64,000 bases of DNA from positions 62,001 to 126,000 of the forward strand of contig NZ_SRUU01000012.1 in assembly GCF_004791585.1 (NCBI RefSeq). Reading direction: 5' to 3'. This DNA comes from Mesorhizobium sp. M1C.F.Ca.ET.210.01.1.1. Its GTDB lineage: Bacteria > Pseudomonadota > Alphaproteobacteria > Rhizobiales > Rhizobiaceae. This document shows, piece by piece, positions 1 through 8,460 of this stretch; the stretch's first letter is position 1; each line of letters opens with the position of its first letter. Under the pieces are notes generated by a model. It saw nothing but the letters and a program-made list of their open reading frames with translations. It did no database searches and was not told the origin of the DNA. The position numbers were made by a program, and so were the translations under genes.

Positions 1-1296
1 CGAGGCGATCGAAGCGGTGAAGAAATAGCGCAGCTCGAAGACGCCGCGCGGCGTCAGCATGTATTTGTTGGCGGTGACGCGGCTCACGGTCGATTCATGC
101 ATGCCGATCGCGTCGGCCACCGTGCGCAGGTTGAGCGGCTTGAGATGCCGCACGCCATGGACAAGGAACGCGTCCTGCTGGCGCACGATTTCCGAGGCCA
201 CCTTGAGGATGGTCTTCGCCCGCTGGTCGAGGCTGCGCGTCAGCCAGTTGGCGTTCTGCAGGCATTCGGCGAGAAATTCCTTCTCCGCCTGGTCCCTGGC
301 GTGGCAGGAAACCCGGGCGAAATAAACATGATCGACCAGGACGCGCGGCAGCGTGTCGGCGTTGAGCTCCACCGCCCAGCTGCCGTCAGCGGCGGCCCGC
401 ACCTCGACATCGGCGATGATCGCGTCGCTCGCGCCGCCCGAAAATGCCGTGCCGGGCCGCGGATCGAGCGCGCGGATCTCGGCCAGCATGTCGAGAAGGT
501 CTTCCTCATCGACGCCGCAGATGCGCTTCAGCGTCTGGAAGTCGCGCCGCGCCAGAAGCTCGAGATTGGCGACCAATGCCTTCATCGCCGGATCGAGCCG
601 GTCGCGCACGGCAAGCTGCAGCGACAGGCATTCGGCGAGATCTCGGGCAAACAGACCGGCCGGCTCGAAAGTCTGGCAGACCGTGAGTACGCGTGAAACC
701 GCCTCCTTGTCCGCGCCAAGCCGCGCCGCGACCTCTTCCAGGTCGGCGCGCAGATAGCCCGCCTCGTCGAGGCTGTCGGCAAGCTCGCCGGCAATCAGGC
801 GTTCGCCAGGGGCAGGAAAGGCAAGCGCGATCTGCTCGCCGACATGCTCGCGCAGCGTCACAATCGTTGCTGCCATCTCGCCGACATCGAAGCCTTCCGA
901 CGCAGCGCCGCCGGCGCTGCCGCCGGACGCTGACTTCCATTGCGCCGTGAGATCCGGTCCCAGCTTCTCGCTCGTCCCGGGATCGTCGGGAAACAGGTTC
1001 TCCAGCGAAGAGTCGAGCTTTTCCGAGATCGCCTCGGCGCTCCATTCCGTCTCGGCCTCGAACCAGTCATCCCCGCTGGCGGGTTCGGCCGCGGCCTCGC
1101 TCTTCTGCGGCTGGTCGCCGCTTGCGTCGTCCTGCGGCTCGGCCCGCTCCAGTAGCGGATTGCGCTCGATTTCCTCGTCGATGAAGCGCTCGAGCTCGAC
1201 ATGGGTGAGCTGCAGCAGCCGGATCGACTGCATCAGCTGGGGCGTCATCACCAGCGACTGGGACTGTCTGAGCTGCAGTTTGGCTGCCAGCGCCAT
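1..1296 (-). CDS. rpoN: RNA polymerase sigma-54 factor RpoN (3' end outside the window)
   Basis: Alternative sigma factor that recruits RNA polymerase to -24/-12 promoters and needs an AAA+ activator. The visible 432 residues begin MALAAKLQLRQSQSLVMTPQLMQSIRLLQL, shown here only as the known Gln/Leu-rich region I, followed by an acidic region II (about 60-110) and the core-binding domain, ending in a helix-turn-helix segment containing GMHESTVSRVTANKY. The RpoN box (ARRTVAKYR in the family) would lie in the missing C-terminal part, since the family is usually near 500 residues. The ATG at 1296 fits the known N-terminus exactly. It lies downstream of lptB in the same direction, separated by 190 bp, which is the usual rhizobial order. 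Identity is secure; completeness cannot be judged. Confidence 0.96.
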   Translation of the reverse strand, partial: MALAAKLQLRQSQSLVMTPQLMQSIRLLQLTHVELERFIDEEIERNPLLERAEPQDDASGDQPQKSEAAAEPASGDDWFEAETEWSAEAISEKLDSSLENLFPDDPGTSEKLGPDLTAQWKSASGGSAGGAASEGFDVGEMAATIVTLREHVGEQIALAFPAPGERLIAGELADSLDEAGYLRADLEEVAARLGADKEAVSRVLTVCQTFEPAGLFARDLAECLSLQLAVRDRLDPAMKALVANLELLARRDFQTLKRICGVDEEDLLDMLAEIRALDPRPGTAFSGGASDAIIADVEVRAAADGSWAVELNADTLPRVLVDHVYFARVSCHARDQAEKEFLAECLQNANWLTRSLDQRAKTILKVASEIVRQQDAFLVHGVRHLKPLNLRTVADAIGMHESTVSRVTANKYMLTPRGVFELRYFFTASIAS

Positions 1297-1486
1297 GGTG
1301 GGATTCAAACGCCTCGTCTACGCGTCGAGCTACGGTTTTTCGGTCGGGCATAGAAACTGGCCCGGCTTTTGCTTGTCAAGCCAAACGCTAGCAGCGACGG
1401 CTTACCGGAGCGTTATTCGAGGGCGGATTTGCCAAAAATTCGGCGAAACGGCGCGAAACTTCCGCAGAAAGCCTGATTTTACACTC

Positions 1487-2305
1487 TTAGAGGGTAAAGC
1501 CCTCGCCGAGATAGAGACGCCGCACATCGGCGTTGGCGACGATTTCGTCGGCCCGGCCATGCGTCAGCACTTGGCCGGCATGGATGATGTAAGCGCGGTC
1601 GATCAGGCCGAGCGTCTCGCGCACATTGTGGTCGGTGATCAGCACGCCGATGCCGCGTGCGGTCAGGTGGCGAACGAGCTGCTGTATGTCGGCGACCGCG
1701 ATCGGGTCGATACCGGCGAAGGGCTCGTCGAGCAGCATGTAGGCCGGCCGCGTCGCCAGCGCCCGCGCGATCTCGAGGCGGCGTCTTTCACCGCCCGACA
1801 GCGACATCGACGGCGCCTTGCGCAGATGGCTGATGTGGAATTCCTCGAGCAGCTCGTCGAGCGTGCGCTCGCGTTCCTTGCGGCTCTTTTCCACCACTTC
1901 CAGAACGGCGCGGATGTTCTGCTCGACATTCAGGCCGCGGAAGATCGAGGCCTCCTGCGGCAGATAGCCGATGCCGAGACGGGCGCGGCGGTACATCGGC
2001 ATCGAAGTGACGTCGAAGCCGTCGATCTCGATCGTGCCTTCGTCCACCGGCACGAGACCGGTGACCATGTAGAAACAGGTGGTCTTGCCCGCGCCGTTGG
2101 GGCCAAGCAGCCCGACGGCCTCGCCGGCGCGGACGCCGAGCGTCACGCCGCTCACCACTTTGCGGCCCTTGTAGCTCTTGGTCAGGCCCTTGGCGATCAG
2201 GGTGCCCTTGAACTTCGCCTTGTCGACACTGACCGTTGCCGGAGCAGCCGGTTTTGCGGCCGCCCGCCCTGGAAGGCGGGCCAGCAGCGACGATACGCCA
2301 GCCAT
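1487..2305 (-). CDS. lptB: LPS export ABC transporter ATP-binding protein LptB
   Basis: Cytoplasmic ATPase that powers extraction of lipopolysaccharide from the inner membrane with LptF/LptG. The 272-residue protein has Walker [10 protein letters not shown] (about 68-76), signature LSGGERRR (about 169), Walker B MLLDEP (about 190) and the switch histidine in [11 protein letters not shown]. An Ala/Pro-rich N-terminal extension of about 30 residues precedes the ABC domain, common in rhizobial LptB. The ATG at 2305 overlaps the lptA stop as TAATG, so translation is probably coupled. A longer reading frame to 2383 would overlap lptA deeply and was not used. LptF/LptG are not in the window. Confidence 0.96.
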   Translation of the reverse strand: MAGVSSLLARLPGRAAAKPAAPATVSVDKAKFKGTLIAKGLTKSYKGRKVVSGVTLGVRAGEAVGLLGPNGAGKTTCFYMVTGLVPVDEGTIEIDGFDVTSMPMYRRARLGIGYLPQEASIFRGLNVEQNIRAVLEVVEKSRKERERTLDELLEEFHISHLRKAPSMSLSGGERRRLEIARALATRPAYMLLDEPFAGIDPIAVADIQQLVRHLTARGIGVLITDHNVRETLGLIDRAYIIHAGQVLTHGRADEIVANADVRRLYLGEGFTL

Positions 2306-2904
2306 TACTGCTGCTGCGCTCCCTGCTGAGCACCCTGCTTCTGGGGCGTGATCGACATGATGACGCGGCCGCTGGTGCCGCAACCGTCGACATTGGCAAG
2401 ACCGCTCTTCATCTGAACGGTGAGCTTGCAGCCCTTGAGCACATTGTCGCCTTGCGACAGGACGACCTCCTTGCCCTGGAGGGTGAGCACCTGGGTCTTC
2501 ATGTCGAAGGTGCCCTTGTCGCCGGTGGCGATCTGGTCGTTCGATTTGATGTAGACCTTGTTCTCGACCACGAGGTGGTCGATGTTGGCCGCGCCCGTCA
2601 TCGCCGACGCGCCAGCCGCCGCGCCCTTGGGGGCGTTGGGATCCTTGACGTAGTAGACCGTCATCTTGCCGGCCTTGAGCAGCGTCGGCCCCTGATTGAC
2701 GGTGACGTTGCCGCTGAAGATCGCCGCGCTGTCGGCCTGATGGACCTCGAGCTTGTCGCTTTCGATCTGGATCGGCTGGTCGCCCGACAATTTGAGGCCG
2801 GACATCTGGCTGGTGGTGCCGGACTGGGCGAGCGCGGGCGCCGCCCCCAGCAACATGAAGAGAGAGCCCGCCGCTGCAAGCCTTGCCGATTTACTGCGAC
2901 GCAT
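2305..2904 (-). CDS. lptA: LPS transport periplasmic protein LptA
   Basis: Periplasmic bridge protein that carries lipopolysaccharide from LptC to LptD. The 199-residue protein has an N-terminal signal peptide ([16 protein letters not shown]..., cleavage likely after ALA near residue 26) and an OstA/LptA beta-jellyroll domain. The stretch [20 protein letters not shown] is the typical LptA opening, and repeats such as [17 protein letters not shown] and [19 protein letters not shown] follow the family pattern. The C-terminus is Gln/Ala rich. It overlaps lptC by 14 bp and lptB by one base, so the three genes form one transcriptional unit read leftwards. Assignment rests on family motifs plus operon position. 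Confidence 0.93.
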   Translation of the reverse strand: MRRSKSARLAAAGSLFMLLGAAPALAQSGTTSQMSGLKLSGDQPIQIESDKLEVHQADSAAIFSGNVTVNQGPTLLKAGKMTVYYVKDPNAPKGAAAGASAMTGAANIDHLVVENKVYIKSNDQIATGDKGTFDMKTQVLTLQGKEVVLSQGDNVLKGCKLTVQMKSGLANVDGCGTSGRVIMSITPQKQGAQQGAQQQ

Positions 2905-3604
2905 TCTGCTCTCCGCTCTTAGCCTCTGCCGCCTTCAGACTTGCCGCGTCGATGTCGACGCGCACCCGGTTCTCGAAGACCACGACCTGGCCGTTGTCTT
3001 CCACCGACATCGAGTCGGCGGTGATGCGCGAACCGTTGCGGCTGACATCGACCGGATTGTCCGTCTTCATAGAGCCTTTGCCCATGTCTAGGAAGACAGA
3101 TTTGAACTTGGCCACCATGCCGTCCGAGGTCGTCACGTTGACATCGCTGGTGAGGTCCATCGTGTTGGCGTCGCGGTTGTAGATGCCGTGCGCGGCGGTG
3201 ACCGACACCACATTGTCGCTGGCGACCGGCAATTTGGCGTTGATGCCTTCGAGGTCGATGATGGCTTGCGTGCCGACATTCTGGGTCGCCCTGGTCGCCG
3301 TCAGCGAATAAGGCAGTTTCTGCTTGGTGAAGCCGTTGAGCTTGGGATTGGCCATCACCAGCTTGCCGTCCGAGAAGGCGGTGCCGTCGGCCTGCACCGA
3401 AATCGACACCGGCGCGGCAAGATAGGAATAGATCGGGAAGGCGATCGCGATCGCGGCCGCCAGCAGCGGCACGGCGAACTTCAGCACGCGCACGCGGCGC
3501 GAATGCCGCCGCGCACGGTCGAACGCGTCGCCGCGCATGCCGCTTTCGCCAGCGGCAGTCGACGCCATTTCGGCATCGCTCGTTTCGTCAGATCGCGCCA
3601 ACAT
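2891..3604 (-). CDS. lptC: LPS export system protein LptC
   Basis: Inner-membrane anchored protein that passes lipopolysaccharide from LptBFG to LptA. The 237 residues comprise a charged cytoplasmic N-terminus (1-40), a single membrane helix (VLKFAVPLLAAAIAIAFPIY, about 41-60) and a periplasmic YrbK/LptC beta domain with repeated segments such as GINAKLPVASDNVVSVTA and MDLTSDVNVTTSDG. The end overlaps lptA by 14 bp. It diverges from the SppA-like gene across 293 bp that should hold both promoters. In several rhizobia a ribonuclease D gene precedes lptC; here the RNase D gene lies 30 kb away. Confidence 0.92.
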   Translation of the reverse strand: MLARSDETSDAEMASTAAGESGMRGDAFDRARRHSRRVRVLKFAVPLLAAAIAIAFPIYSYLAAPVSISVQADGTAFSDGKLVMANPKLNGFTKQKLPYSLTATRATQNVGTQAIIDLEGINAKLPVASDNVVSVTAAHGIYNRDANTMDLTSDVNVTTSDGMVAKFKSVFLDMGKGSMKTDNPVDVSRNGSRITADSMSVEDNGQVVVFENRVRVDIDAASLKAAEAKSGEQNASQ

Positions 3605-3897
3605 GACTGTTTTCTAATGAGCCCTTGCCCGCCAAACACCGCCTATAGGTGGTATGCCGGCCCCCGCAAGCAAGCACAAGCGGAGGAAAACTGCAAAAAT
3701 GTGACGGCTGCTACCGCACGACTAAGACGAATTCGGCTGAACTGCCAGCCCTTCATAGCAGATAGGGGCCGGCTGCGTTAATTTTTCGTGAGGTTGCCGT
3801 GAATGTCCTTTCATCGGCCTTGGAGCTGTCAGGAAACGGTGGCCCCGCGCGGAGGCTTGCTTTAAAAGCGTCCTTTCCCAGCGACTGAGAGGCTGAA

Positions 3898-4851
3898 ATG
3901 ACAATGAGAGCCGATGATCTGATCGACCGCCGCCGCTTGCGCCGCAAGCTGACGTTCTGGCGCGTGGCCGCGTTTGCGGTTCTTGCGGCGGCGCTGATCG
4001 CCTTTTCGGCATGGGTCTACAATGACGATTTTACCGGCCAGGCGGTCAACCACATCGCCAAGGTCAAGATCGAAGGCACCATCACCGAGGACGAGGAGCT
4101 GATCGAAAGGCTGGAGACGATCCGCAAATCGCCGACCGTGAAAGGCGTCATCCTGTCGATCGATTCGCCCGGAGGCACCACGGTCGGCGGCGAGTCGATC
4201 TACGAGGAAGTGCGCAAGCTGGCCGGCGACAAGCCCGTTGCGGCCGAGGTTGGCACGCTGGCGGCGTCCGCCGGCTATATGATCGCAAGCGCGGCCGACC
4301 ACATCGTTGCCCGCAAGACCTCGATCATCGGCTCGATCGGCGTGCTGATCCAGTATCCCGACGTCAGCAGCCTCATGGATAAACTCGGCATCAAGCTGGA
4401 AGAGGTGAAGTCTTCGCCGCTCAAGGCCTCGCCCTCGCCCTTCAAGCCCACCAATGACGACGAGCGCGCCATGGTGCGCAAGCTCATCCTCGACAGCTAT
4501 GACTGGTTCGTGGGCATCGTCGCCGAACGGCGCAAAATGACGCATGAGCAGGCGCTGGCGCTAGCCGACGGTTCGATCTTCACCGGCCGCCAGGCGCTTG
4601 GGAACCATCTGGTCGATGCGCTCGGCGGCGAGACCGAGGCGATCGACTGGCTGGCGACCAAGGGTGTCGACAGCAAGCTCAAGGTCGTCGAGTGGAAGGA
4701 CACAGAAGGACGCGGCTTCTTCTTCACAAGGAGCATGACCAAAGCCATCGCCAATGCGCTCGGCCTGCCGGACGCCGGCGGCGACGTCATTCACGAGCTT
4801 GGCGCCGACCGGTTGTTTCTTGACGGTCTCGTTTCGGTCTGGCACCCTTGA
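3898..4851 (+). CDS. sppA: Signal peptide peptidase SppA-type S49 serine protease
   Basis: Membrane-anchored S49 peptidase expected to degrade cleaved signal peptides. The 317-residue protein has one N-terminal membrane helix (about 20-40) and a single S49 domain, so it is the short form (E. coli SppA is a doubled protein). The motif LSIDSPGG lies near 86-93. The nucleophile is predicted as Ser124 in AASAGYMIA, with the general base Lys176 in KSSPLKASPSPF, by comparison with known SppA enzymes. GSIGVL follows the serine as usual. An ATG at 3898 is chosen; a second in-frame ATG is two codons later. ihfB starts 77 bp downstream in the same direction. Confidence 0.92.
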   Translation: MTMRADDLIDRRRLRRKLTFWRVAAFAVLAAALIAFSAWVYNDDFTGQAVNHIAKVKIEGTITEDEELIERLETIRKSPTVKGVILSIDSPGGTTVGGESIYEEVRKLAGDKPVAAEVGTLAASAGYMIASAADHIVARKTSIIGSIGVLIQYPDVSSLMDKLGIKLEEVKSSPLKASPSPFKPTNDDERAMVRKLILDSYDWFVGIVAERRKMTHEQALALADGSIFTGRQALGNHLVDALGGETEAIDWLATKGVDSKLKVVEWKDTEGRGFFFTRSMTKAIANALGLPDAGGDVIHELGADRLFLDGLVSVWHP

Positions 4852-4928
4852 CATACTGTTGGGACGAGCCAAAAAAGCAATAAAATCATCCTGATAATTG
4901 ACCGCAGTGGTTTACGGGGAACGTTCTT

Positions 4929-5213
4929 ATGATCAAATCCGAACTTGTGCAGATCATTGCCGCGCGCAACCCGCATCTTTTCCTGCGCGACGTGGAAAAC
5001 ATCGTCGGCGCGATCTTTGACGAGATCACCGATGCGCTTGCCGAGGGCAACAGGGTCGAGCTGCGCGGTTTCGGCGCCTTTTCGGTGAAAAACCGCCCTG
5101 CCCGAACCGGCCGCAACCCGCGCACCGGTGAATCCGTCGAGGTCGAGGAGAAGTGGGTGCCGTTCTTCAAGACCGGCAAGGAGTTGCGCGAAAGGCTGAA
5201 CGGCGGCAAATAG
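4929..5213 (+). CDS. ihfB: Integration host factor subunit beta
   Basis: DNA-bending nucleoid protein that works as a heterodimer with IhfA in recombination, replication and sigma-54 promoter activation. The 94 residues cover the full HU/IHF fold: helices [15 protein letters not shown] and [17 protein letters not shown], then [23 protein letters not shown] with the beta-arm that carries the DNA-intercalating proline, and a closing basic helix. The Glu/Val-rich segment [19 protein letters not shown] separates IHF beta from HU. The gene lies between sppA and lapA, the conserved alphaproteobacterial order. Confidence 0.97.
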   Translation: MIKSELVQIIAARNPHLFLRDVENIVGAIFDEITDALAEGNRVELRGFGAFSVKNRPARTGRNPRTGESVEVEEKWVPFFKTGKELRERLNGGK

Positions 5214-5254
5214 GCGCCGCGCCGTCGTATCACAGCGACATCTCGGCGCCTAAA

Positions 5255-5298
5255 GCATGTCTCCCGAAAGCGGGAACCGGTTTCGGGACAAGATATGC
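5255..5298. repeat. Mosaic palindromic repeat, copy 1 (GCATGTC type)
   Basis: Imperfect inverted repeat between ihfB and lapA. Left arm GCATGTCTCCCGAAA, right arm TTTCGGGACAAGATATGC, loop GCGGGAACCGG. It belongs to the same family as the elements near 33377 and 41503, which share the arm logic but differ in arm sequence. It could fold in RNA between the two cotranscribed genes and act as a partial terminator or stabiliser. Confidence 0.7.
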
Positions 5299-5375
5299 GT
5301 GGATCAAAACCGAAAGCGCACAGAGCGAATCCGAAAGATCGCAATGCGCCTTAAGCCGCCTCTCATGGAGATCTG

Positions 5376-5708
5376 ATGTTCAATCGCTTCATGCTCGTCG
5401 TGGTCTTCGTGCCGCTGGCCATCATCCTGATCGCGCTTGCCGTCGCCAACCGCGGACTGGTCGCCTTCACGCTCGACCCGTTCCATCCGGGCAATCCGGC
5501 GCTGACGCTGAATTTGCCGCTCTTCATCTTCCTGTTCCTGGCTTTGGCCGTCGGCATGGTCGTCGGCAGCTTGGCGACCTGGGTGAAGCAGGGCCGCTAT
5601 CGCAAGCTCGCGCGCCAGCGCGGCATCGAGGCCGAGAACCTGCGCCAGGCAGTGAGCCGCGCGCCCGCGGCGCCTAAAGGACCGGCGCTGCCGAAGCCGA
5701 CGAACTAA
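5376..5708 (+). CDS. LapA-domain (DUF1049) inner-membrane protein
   Basis: Small membrane protein of the LapA family (lipopolysaccharide assembly protein A domain). The 110 residues hold two membrane helices (about 5-25 and 47-70) separated by a short periplasmic loop with FTLDPFHPGNPALTLNLPLF, then a cytoplasmic basic coiled segment (KQGRYRKLARQRGIEAENLRQAV) and a Pro/Ala tail. In E. coli LapA works with LapB in controlling LpxC and LPS assembly; the alphaproteobacterial version is a distant relative, so this role is inferred. It follows ihfB by 160 bp containing a palindromic repeat. Confidence 0.82.
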   Translation: MFNRFMLVVVFVPLAIILIALAVANRGLVAFTLDPFHPGNPALTLNLPLFIFLFLALAVGMVVGSLATWVKQGRYRKLARQRGIEAENLRQAVSRAPAAPKGPALPKPTN

Positions 5709-5710
5709 GG

Positions 5711-5745
5711 CAATTCCGGTGTGGGCGATTTTGCGTCCGGAATCG
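5711..5745. repeat. Mosaic palindromic repeat, copy 2 (CAATTCC type, degenerate)
   Basis: Sits two bases after the lapA stop. The arms CAATTCCGG and CCGGAATCG surround a loop with the sequence CGATTTTGCGT, a worn version of the loop seen at 29494. It may serve as a terminator-like structure for the sppA-ihfB-lapA run. Confidence 0.55.
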
Positions 5746-5791
5746 CACAAGAAACAATAGTCTAGCGGCGCCTCGCTTTAGGGAGTTCTCC

Positions 5792-6754
5792 ATGCTGACC
5801 ATCTCGGCCGCCGAGGTCGATCGGGCGCTCACCTTTCCAGGGCTGGTCGAGACGCTGCGCACGGCCTTCCGCGACGGCGCCGTGCAGCCGGTTCGCCACC
5901 ATCACGCGGTCGAGCGGCCGGATGGTGCCGCCTCGACGCTCCTGCTGATGCCGGCCTGGACCGATTTCAACGCCGCCGGCAGCTCGGCCGGTGGCCATAT
6001 CGGCGTGAAGATCGTCACCGTGTCGCCGGACAACAACGCCATCGGCAAGCCGGCGGTGATGGGCCTCTATCTGCTGCTCGACGGCGTGACCGGCGAGCCG
6101 CAGGCGCTGATCGACGGCCAGCGGCTGACGCAATGGCGCACCGCCTGCGCCTCGGCGCTTGCCGCCTCCTATCTTGCCCGCCCGGATGCCTCGCGGCTGC
6201 TGGTGATCGGCGCCGGGGCGTTGTCGTCCTTCCTCGCCAAGGCGCATTCGGCGGTGCGACCGATCAAATCCATCCATATCTGGAACCGCACGCCGGCCAA
6301 TGCCGAGAAAGTGGCAAGCGCACTGTGTGCCGAAGGTCACCCGGCAAGCGCTGCCGGCGATCTCGAAGCGGAACTTGGCGAGGCCGACATCATCGCCTCG
6401 GCGACGATTTCGACCACGCCGCTGATCAAGGGCGCGCTTTTGAAGCCCGGCACCCATGTCGACCTGGTCGGCGGCTTCACGCCGGCGATGCGCGAGAGCG
6501 ACGACGATGCCGTTTCGCGCGCCCGCGTGTATGTCGACACCCGCGCCGGCGCCACCAAGGAGGCCGGCGACATCGTCCAGCCACTCGCTTCCGGCGTGCT
6601 GAAGCCGGAAGCGATAGTCGCGGACCTGCATGAGTTGGCGCGCGGCGAGAAACAGGGCCGGCGGGGCGACGGCGAGATCACGCTGTTCAAGTCGGTCGGC
6701 GCCGCGCTCGAAGACCTCGCCGCCGGCATCGCCGTCTACAAGGCGCTCAAATAG
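5792..6754 (+). CDS. Ornithine cyclodeaminase / mu-crystallin family protein
   Basis: NAD(P)-dependent enzyme of the ornithine cyclodeaminase/mu-crystallin family. The 320 residues show the N-terminal substrate-binding half with [18 protein letters not shown] and [33 protein letters not shown] (conserved TxxRTAA-like region), then a Rossmann domain with [16 protein letters not shown] (about 130-145) and [13 protein letters not shown]. The family includes true ornithine cyclodeaminase, alanine dehydrogenase and ketimine reductases, and sequence alone does not decide between them. In related rhizobia trp genes usually follow lapA, so this gene may mark a rearrangement. Its stop overlaps the convergent VOC-EVE gene by 8 bp. 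Confidence 0.85.
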   Translation: MLTISAAEVDRALTFPGLVETLRTAFRDGAVQPVRHHHAVERPDGAASTLLLMPAWTDFNAAGSSAGGHIGVKIVTVSPDNNAIGKPAVMGLYLLLDGVTGEPQALIDGQRLTQWRTACASALAASYLARPDASRLLVIGAGALSSFLAKAHSAVRPIKSIHIWNRTPANAEKVASALCAEGHPASAAGDLEAELGEADIIASATISTTPLIKGALLKPGTHVDLVGGFTPAMRESDDDAVSRARVYVDTRAGATKEAGDIVQPLASGVLKPEAIVADLHELARGEKQGRRGDGEITLFKSVGAALEDLAAGIAVYKALK

Positions 6755-7556
6755 CCGACACCGCCGGCTTTGCGCCCATTGTCCCGCCGATCAGTCGGAA
6801 GTCGTGCTCGCTGATCTCGAAAAGGCCGAAACGAAGCTGATAGCCCCAGTTCGGCTTGCCGGCGGTGAAATCAAGGCGGTCGAGCAGCGGCTTGATTGGT
6901 GCTTCCTCGGCGTCTGACCAATCGACATCGCGCCGCGCCGGCTTGAAGCCACCGCCCATCTCGCCCTGGTAGATCTCCCCTTCGCGCACCGTGCCTATTG
7001 CCGTAAAGGACTGCAGCCCGTCCTTCTCGCCGAGCACGGTGCTCGGCGAGTAATAGACGATGCCGTCGCCCGGCTTGATACGGCGCAGCGGTGGGGCCTT
7101 GCCATGATTGACCTGCATGAAGCCGGCCTGGCGGCCGATCCTGACATGCCCGGCCGATGCGACAGCAACCCAGTAGGCGCTCATCCCTGCGCTCCCTCGC
7201 CAGTAGACTCGCAAGCGGTGATTGTCGGGGTCGAGCGCGACGAACGTGCGGCCGAAATCCATGTCGGTCGGGGTCTGGAGGATTTTCAGGCCGCGCTTGG
7301 CCCAGTCGGAATGGGTGGCGTCGACGGCGGCCGCGTTCTCGACCGCAAGCACCAGCTCGCCGCCTCCGCCCGCCGCGGCTGCCGCCGGCTCAACGGTGTG
7401 GCGCGACCAGAGCCCGAGCTTGAAGCCCTTGTCGAGCACGAACATGGCGAATGTGGGCGAGGTCTCGACCGGCTCGCGTCCAAGCAGTGAAGCATAGAAC
7501 GCTCCGCTCCGTTCCGGGCTGTCGACGTAGAGGATGGCGAAATTGGGCGTGACCAT
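6747..7556 (-). CDS. VOC-EVE two-domain fusion protein
   Basis: A 269-residue protein joining two domains usually encoded separately. Residues 1-123 form a VOC/glyoxalase-fold domain ([20 protein letters not shown] at the start, [15 protein letters not shown] at the end). Residues 125-269 form an EVE domain ([20 protein letters not shown], then [11 protein letters not shown] and [13 protein letters not shown]), a PUA-like fold known for binding modified bases in DNA or RNA. The start at 7556 is backed by a GGAG eight bases upstream. A second GAGGGAG lies seven bases before an internal ATG at 7184, exactly at the EVE start, so a free EVE protein of 145 residues may also be made. The upstream WYL regulator typically accompanies VOC genes. 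Confidence 0.85.
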   Translation of the reverse strand: MVTPNFAILYVDSPERSGAFYASLLGREPVETSPTFAMFVLDKGFKLGLWSRHTVEPAAAAAGGGGELVLAVENAAAVDATHSDWAKRGLKILQTPTDMDFGRTFVALDPDNHRLRVYWRGSAGMSAYWVAVASAGHVRIGRQAGFMQVNHGKAPPLRRIKPGDGIVYYSPSTVLGEKDGLQSFTAIGTVREGEIYQGEMGGGFKPARRDVDWSDAEEAPIKPLLDRLDFTAGKPNWGYQLRFGLFEISEHDFRLIGGTMGAKPAVSAI

Positions 7557-7625
7557 GTCAGATCTCCAAGTTTGTTTGAACACTGGTGGTTTAGACCGCA
7601 CCACTGTCAGATTCTGGCAGTAGCA

Positions 7626-8336
7626 TCAACCAGCGGAGTCTGACGCCGCGTTCTGGCCAGGCTTGTCGAGCGTCGCCCGCCATTCCTTCAGCATTACCTG
7701 GCGGCGGCGCGGATAGCGGATATCGGTGGCGGTGAGGTGGGACATGCGATCGGCGCGGAAGTGGCGAAAATCCCGACGCATCTCGCACCATGCCACCATC
7801 ACCCGCACCTTGTCGAAGAAGCCGAGAGCGAACGGCCAGACCAAGCGCTCCGAGGTGGCGCCGCCGGCATCGCGGTAGAGGAAGCCGAGCTTGCGCTCGT
7901 TGCGGATCGCCTGCCGCACCACGCCGAGATCGATCGCCTCGACGGTTCCCGAATGCGGTCCGACGAGCAGCGTCGTGGCGTCGAGATCCTCGCGCAGGTC
8001 GTCCGGCAGCACCGCCGCGATTTTGGCTACGGCATCGGTGGCAGCGGCGGCAAGTCGCTTGTCCGGCTGCTTGGCCACCCACCGCGAGCCGAGCACGATC
8101 GCCTCGATCTCCTCGTCGGTGAACATCAGCGGCGGCAGCATGAAGCCGGGCTTCAGCACATAACCCAAGCCCGCCTCGCCATCGATCGGCGCGCCCTGCC
8201 CCTGCAGCGTTGCGATGTCGCGATAGAGCGTGCGGATCGACACGCCCATCTCGCCGGCAAGCGTGCGGCCGCTCACCGGCCGGCGGTGGCGGCGCAGGAT
8301 CTGGATGAGGTCAAGCAGGCGTTCCGAGCGGGACAT
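7626..8336 (-). CDS. YafY-type HTH/WYL-domain transcriptional regulator
   Basis: Predicted DNA-binding regulator of 236 residues. An N-terminal HTH_11 domain (SRSERLLDLIQILRRHRRPV, then VSIRTLYRDIATL, about residues 1-55) is followed by a WYL ligand-binding domain (about 135-215, with KLGFLYRDAGG and LGFFDKVRVMVAWCEMRRDFRHFRADRM). The tryptophan-tyrosine-leucine motif appears here as MVAWCEM. The start at 8336 matches the family N-terminus. It lies 70 bp upstream of the VOC-EVE gene in the same direction, an arrangement often seen for YafY/VOC pairs, so control of that gene is likely. Confidence 0.88.
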   Translation of the reverse strand: MSRSERLLDLIQILRRHRRPVSGRTLAGEMGVSIRTLYRDIATLQGQGAPIDGEAGLGYVLKPGFMLPPLMFTDEEIEAIVLGSRWVAKQPDKRLAAAATDAVAKIAAVLPDDLREDLDATTLLVGPHSGTVEAIDLGVVRQAIRNERKLGFLYRDAGGATSERLVWPFALGFFDKVRVMVAWCEMRRDFRHFRADRMSHLTATDIRYPRRRQVMLKEWRATLDKPGQNAASDSAG

Positions 8337-8460
8337 GATGAGAGCTTTGCCTGTTTCTTCAGGCGAGGTCCATTGCATCACGACGGAGCCGCAACCGACC
8401 ATCTTGTTGCGAAGGCGCAGGGCCTATGCCAAAAGCGGCCTGCCGTTCCGGAGATTTTTC

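Noticed and set aside
1297..1486. Extra gene between lptB and rpoN
   Set aside because: Frames here are short or shadows of rpoN; the 190 bp most likely hold the rpoN promoter.
4848..4876. Sigma-70 promoter for ihfB beginning TTGACA over the sppA stop
   Set aside because: The -35 hexamer is perfect, but at 17-18 bp spacing there is only AAAAAA-like sequence and no convincing -10 element.
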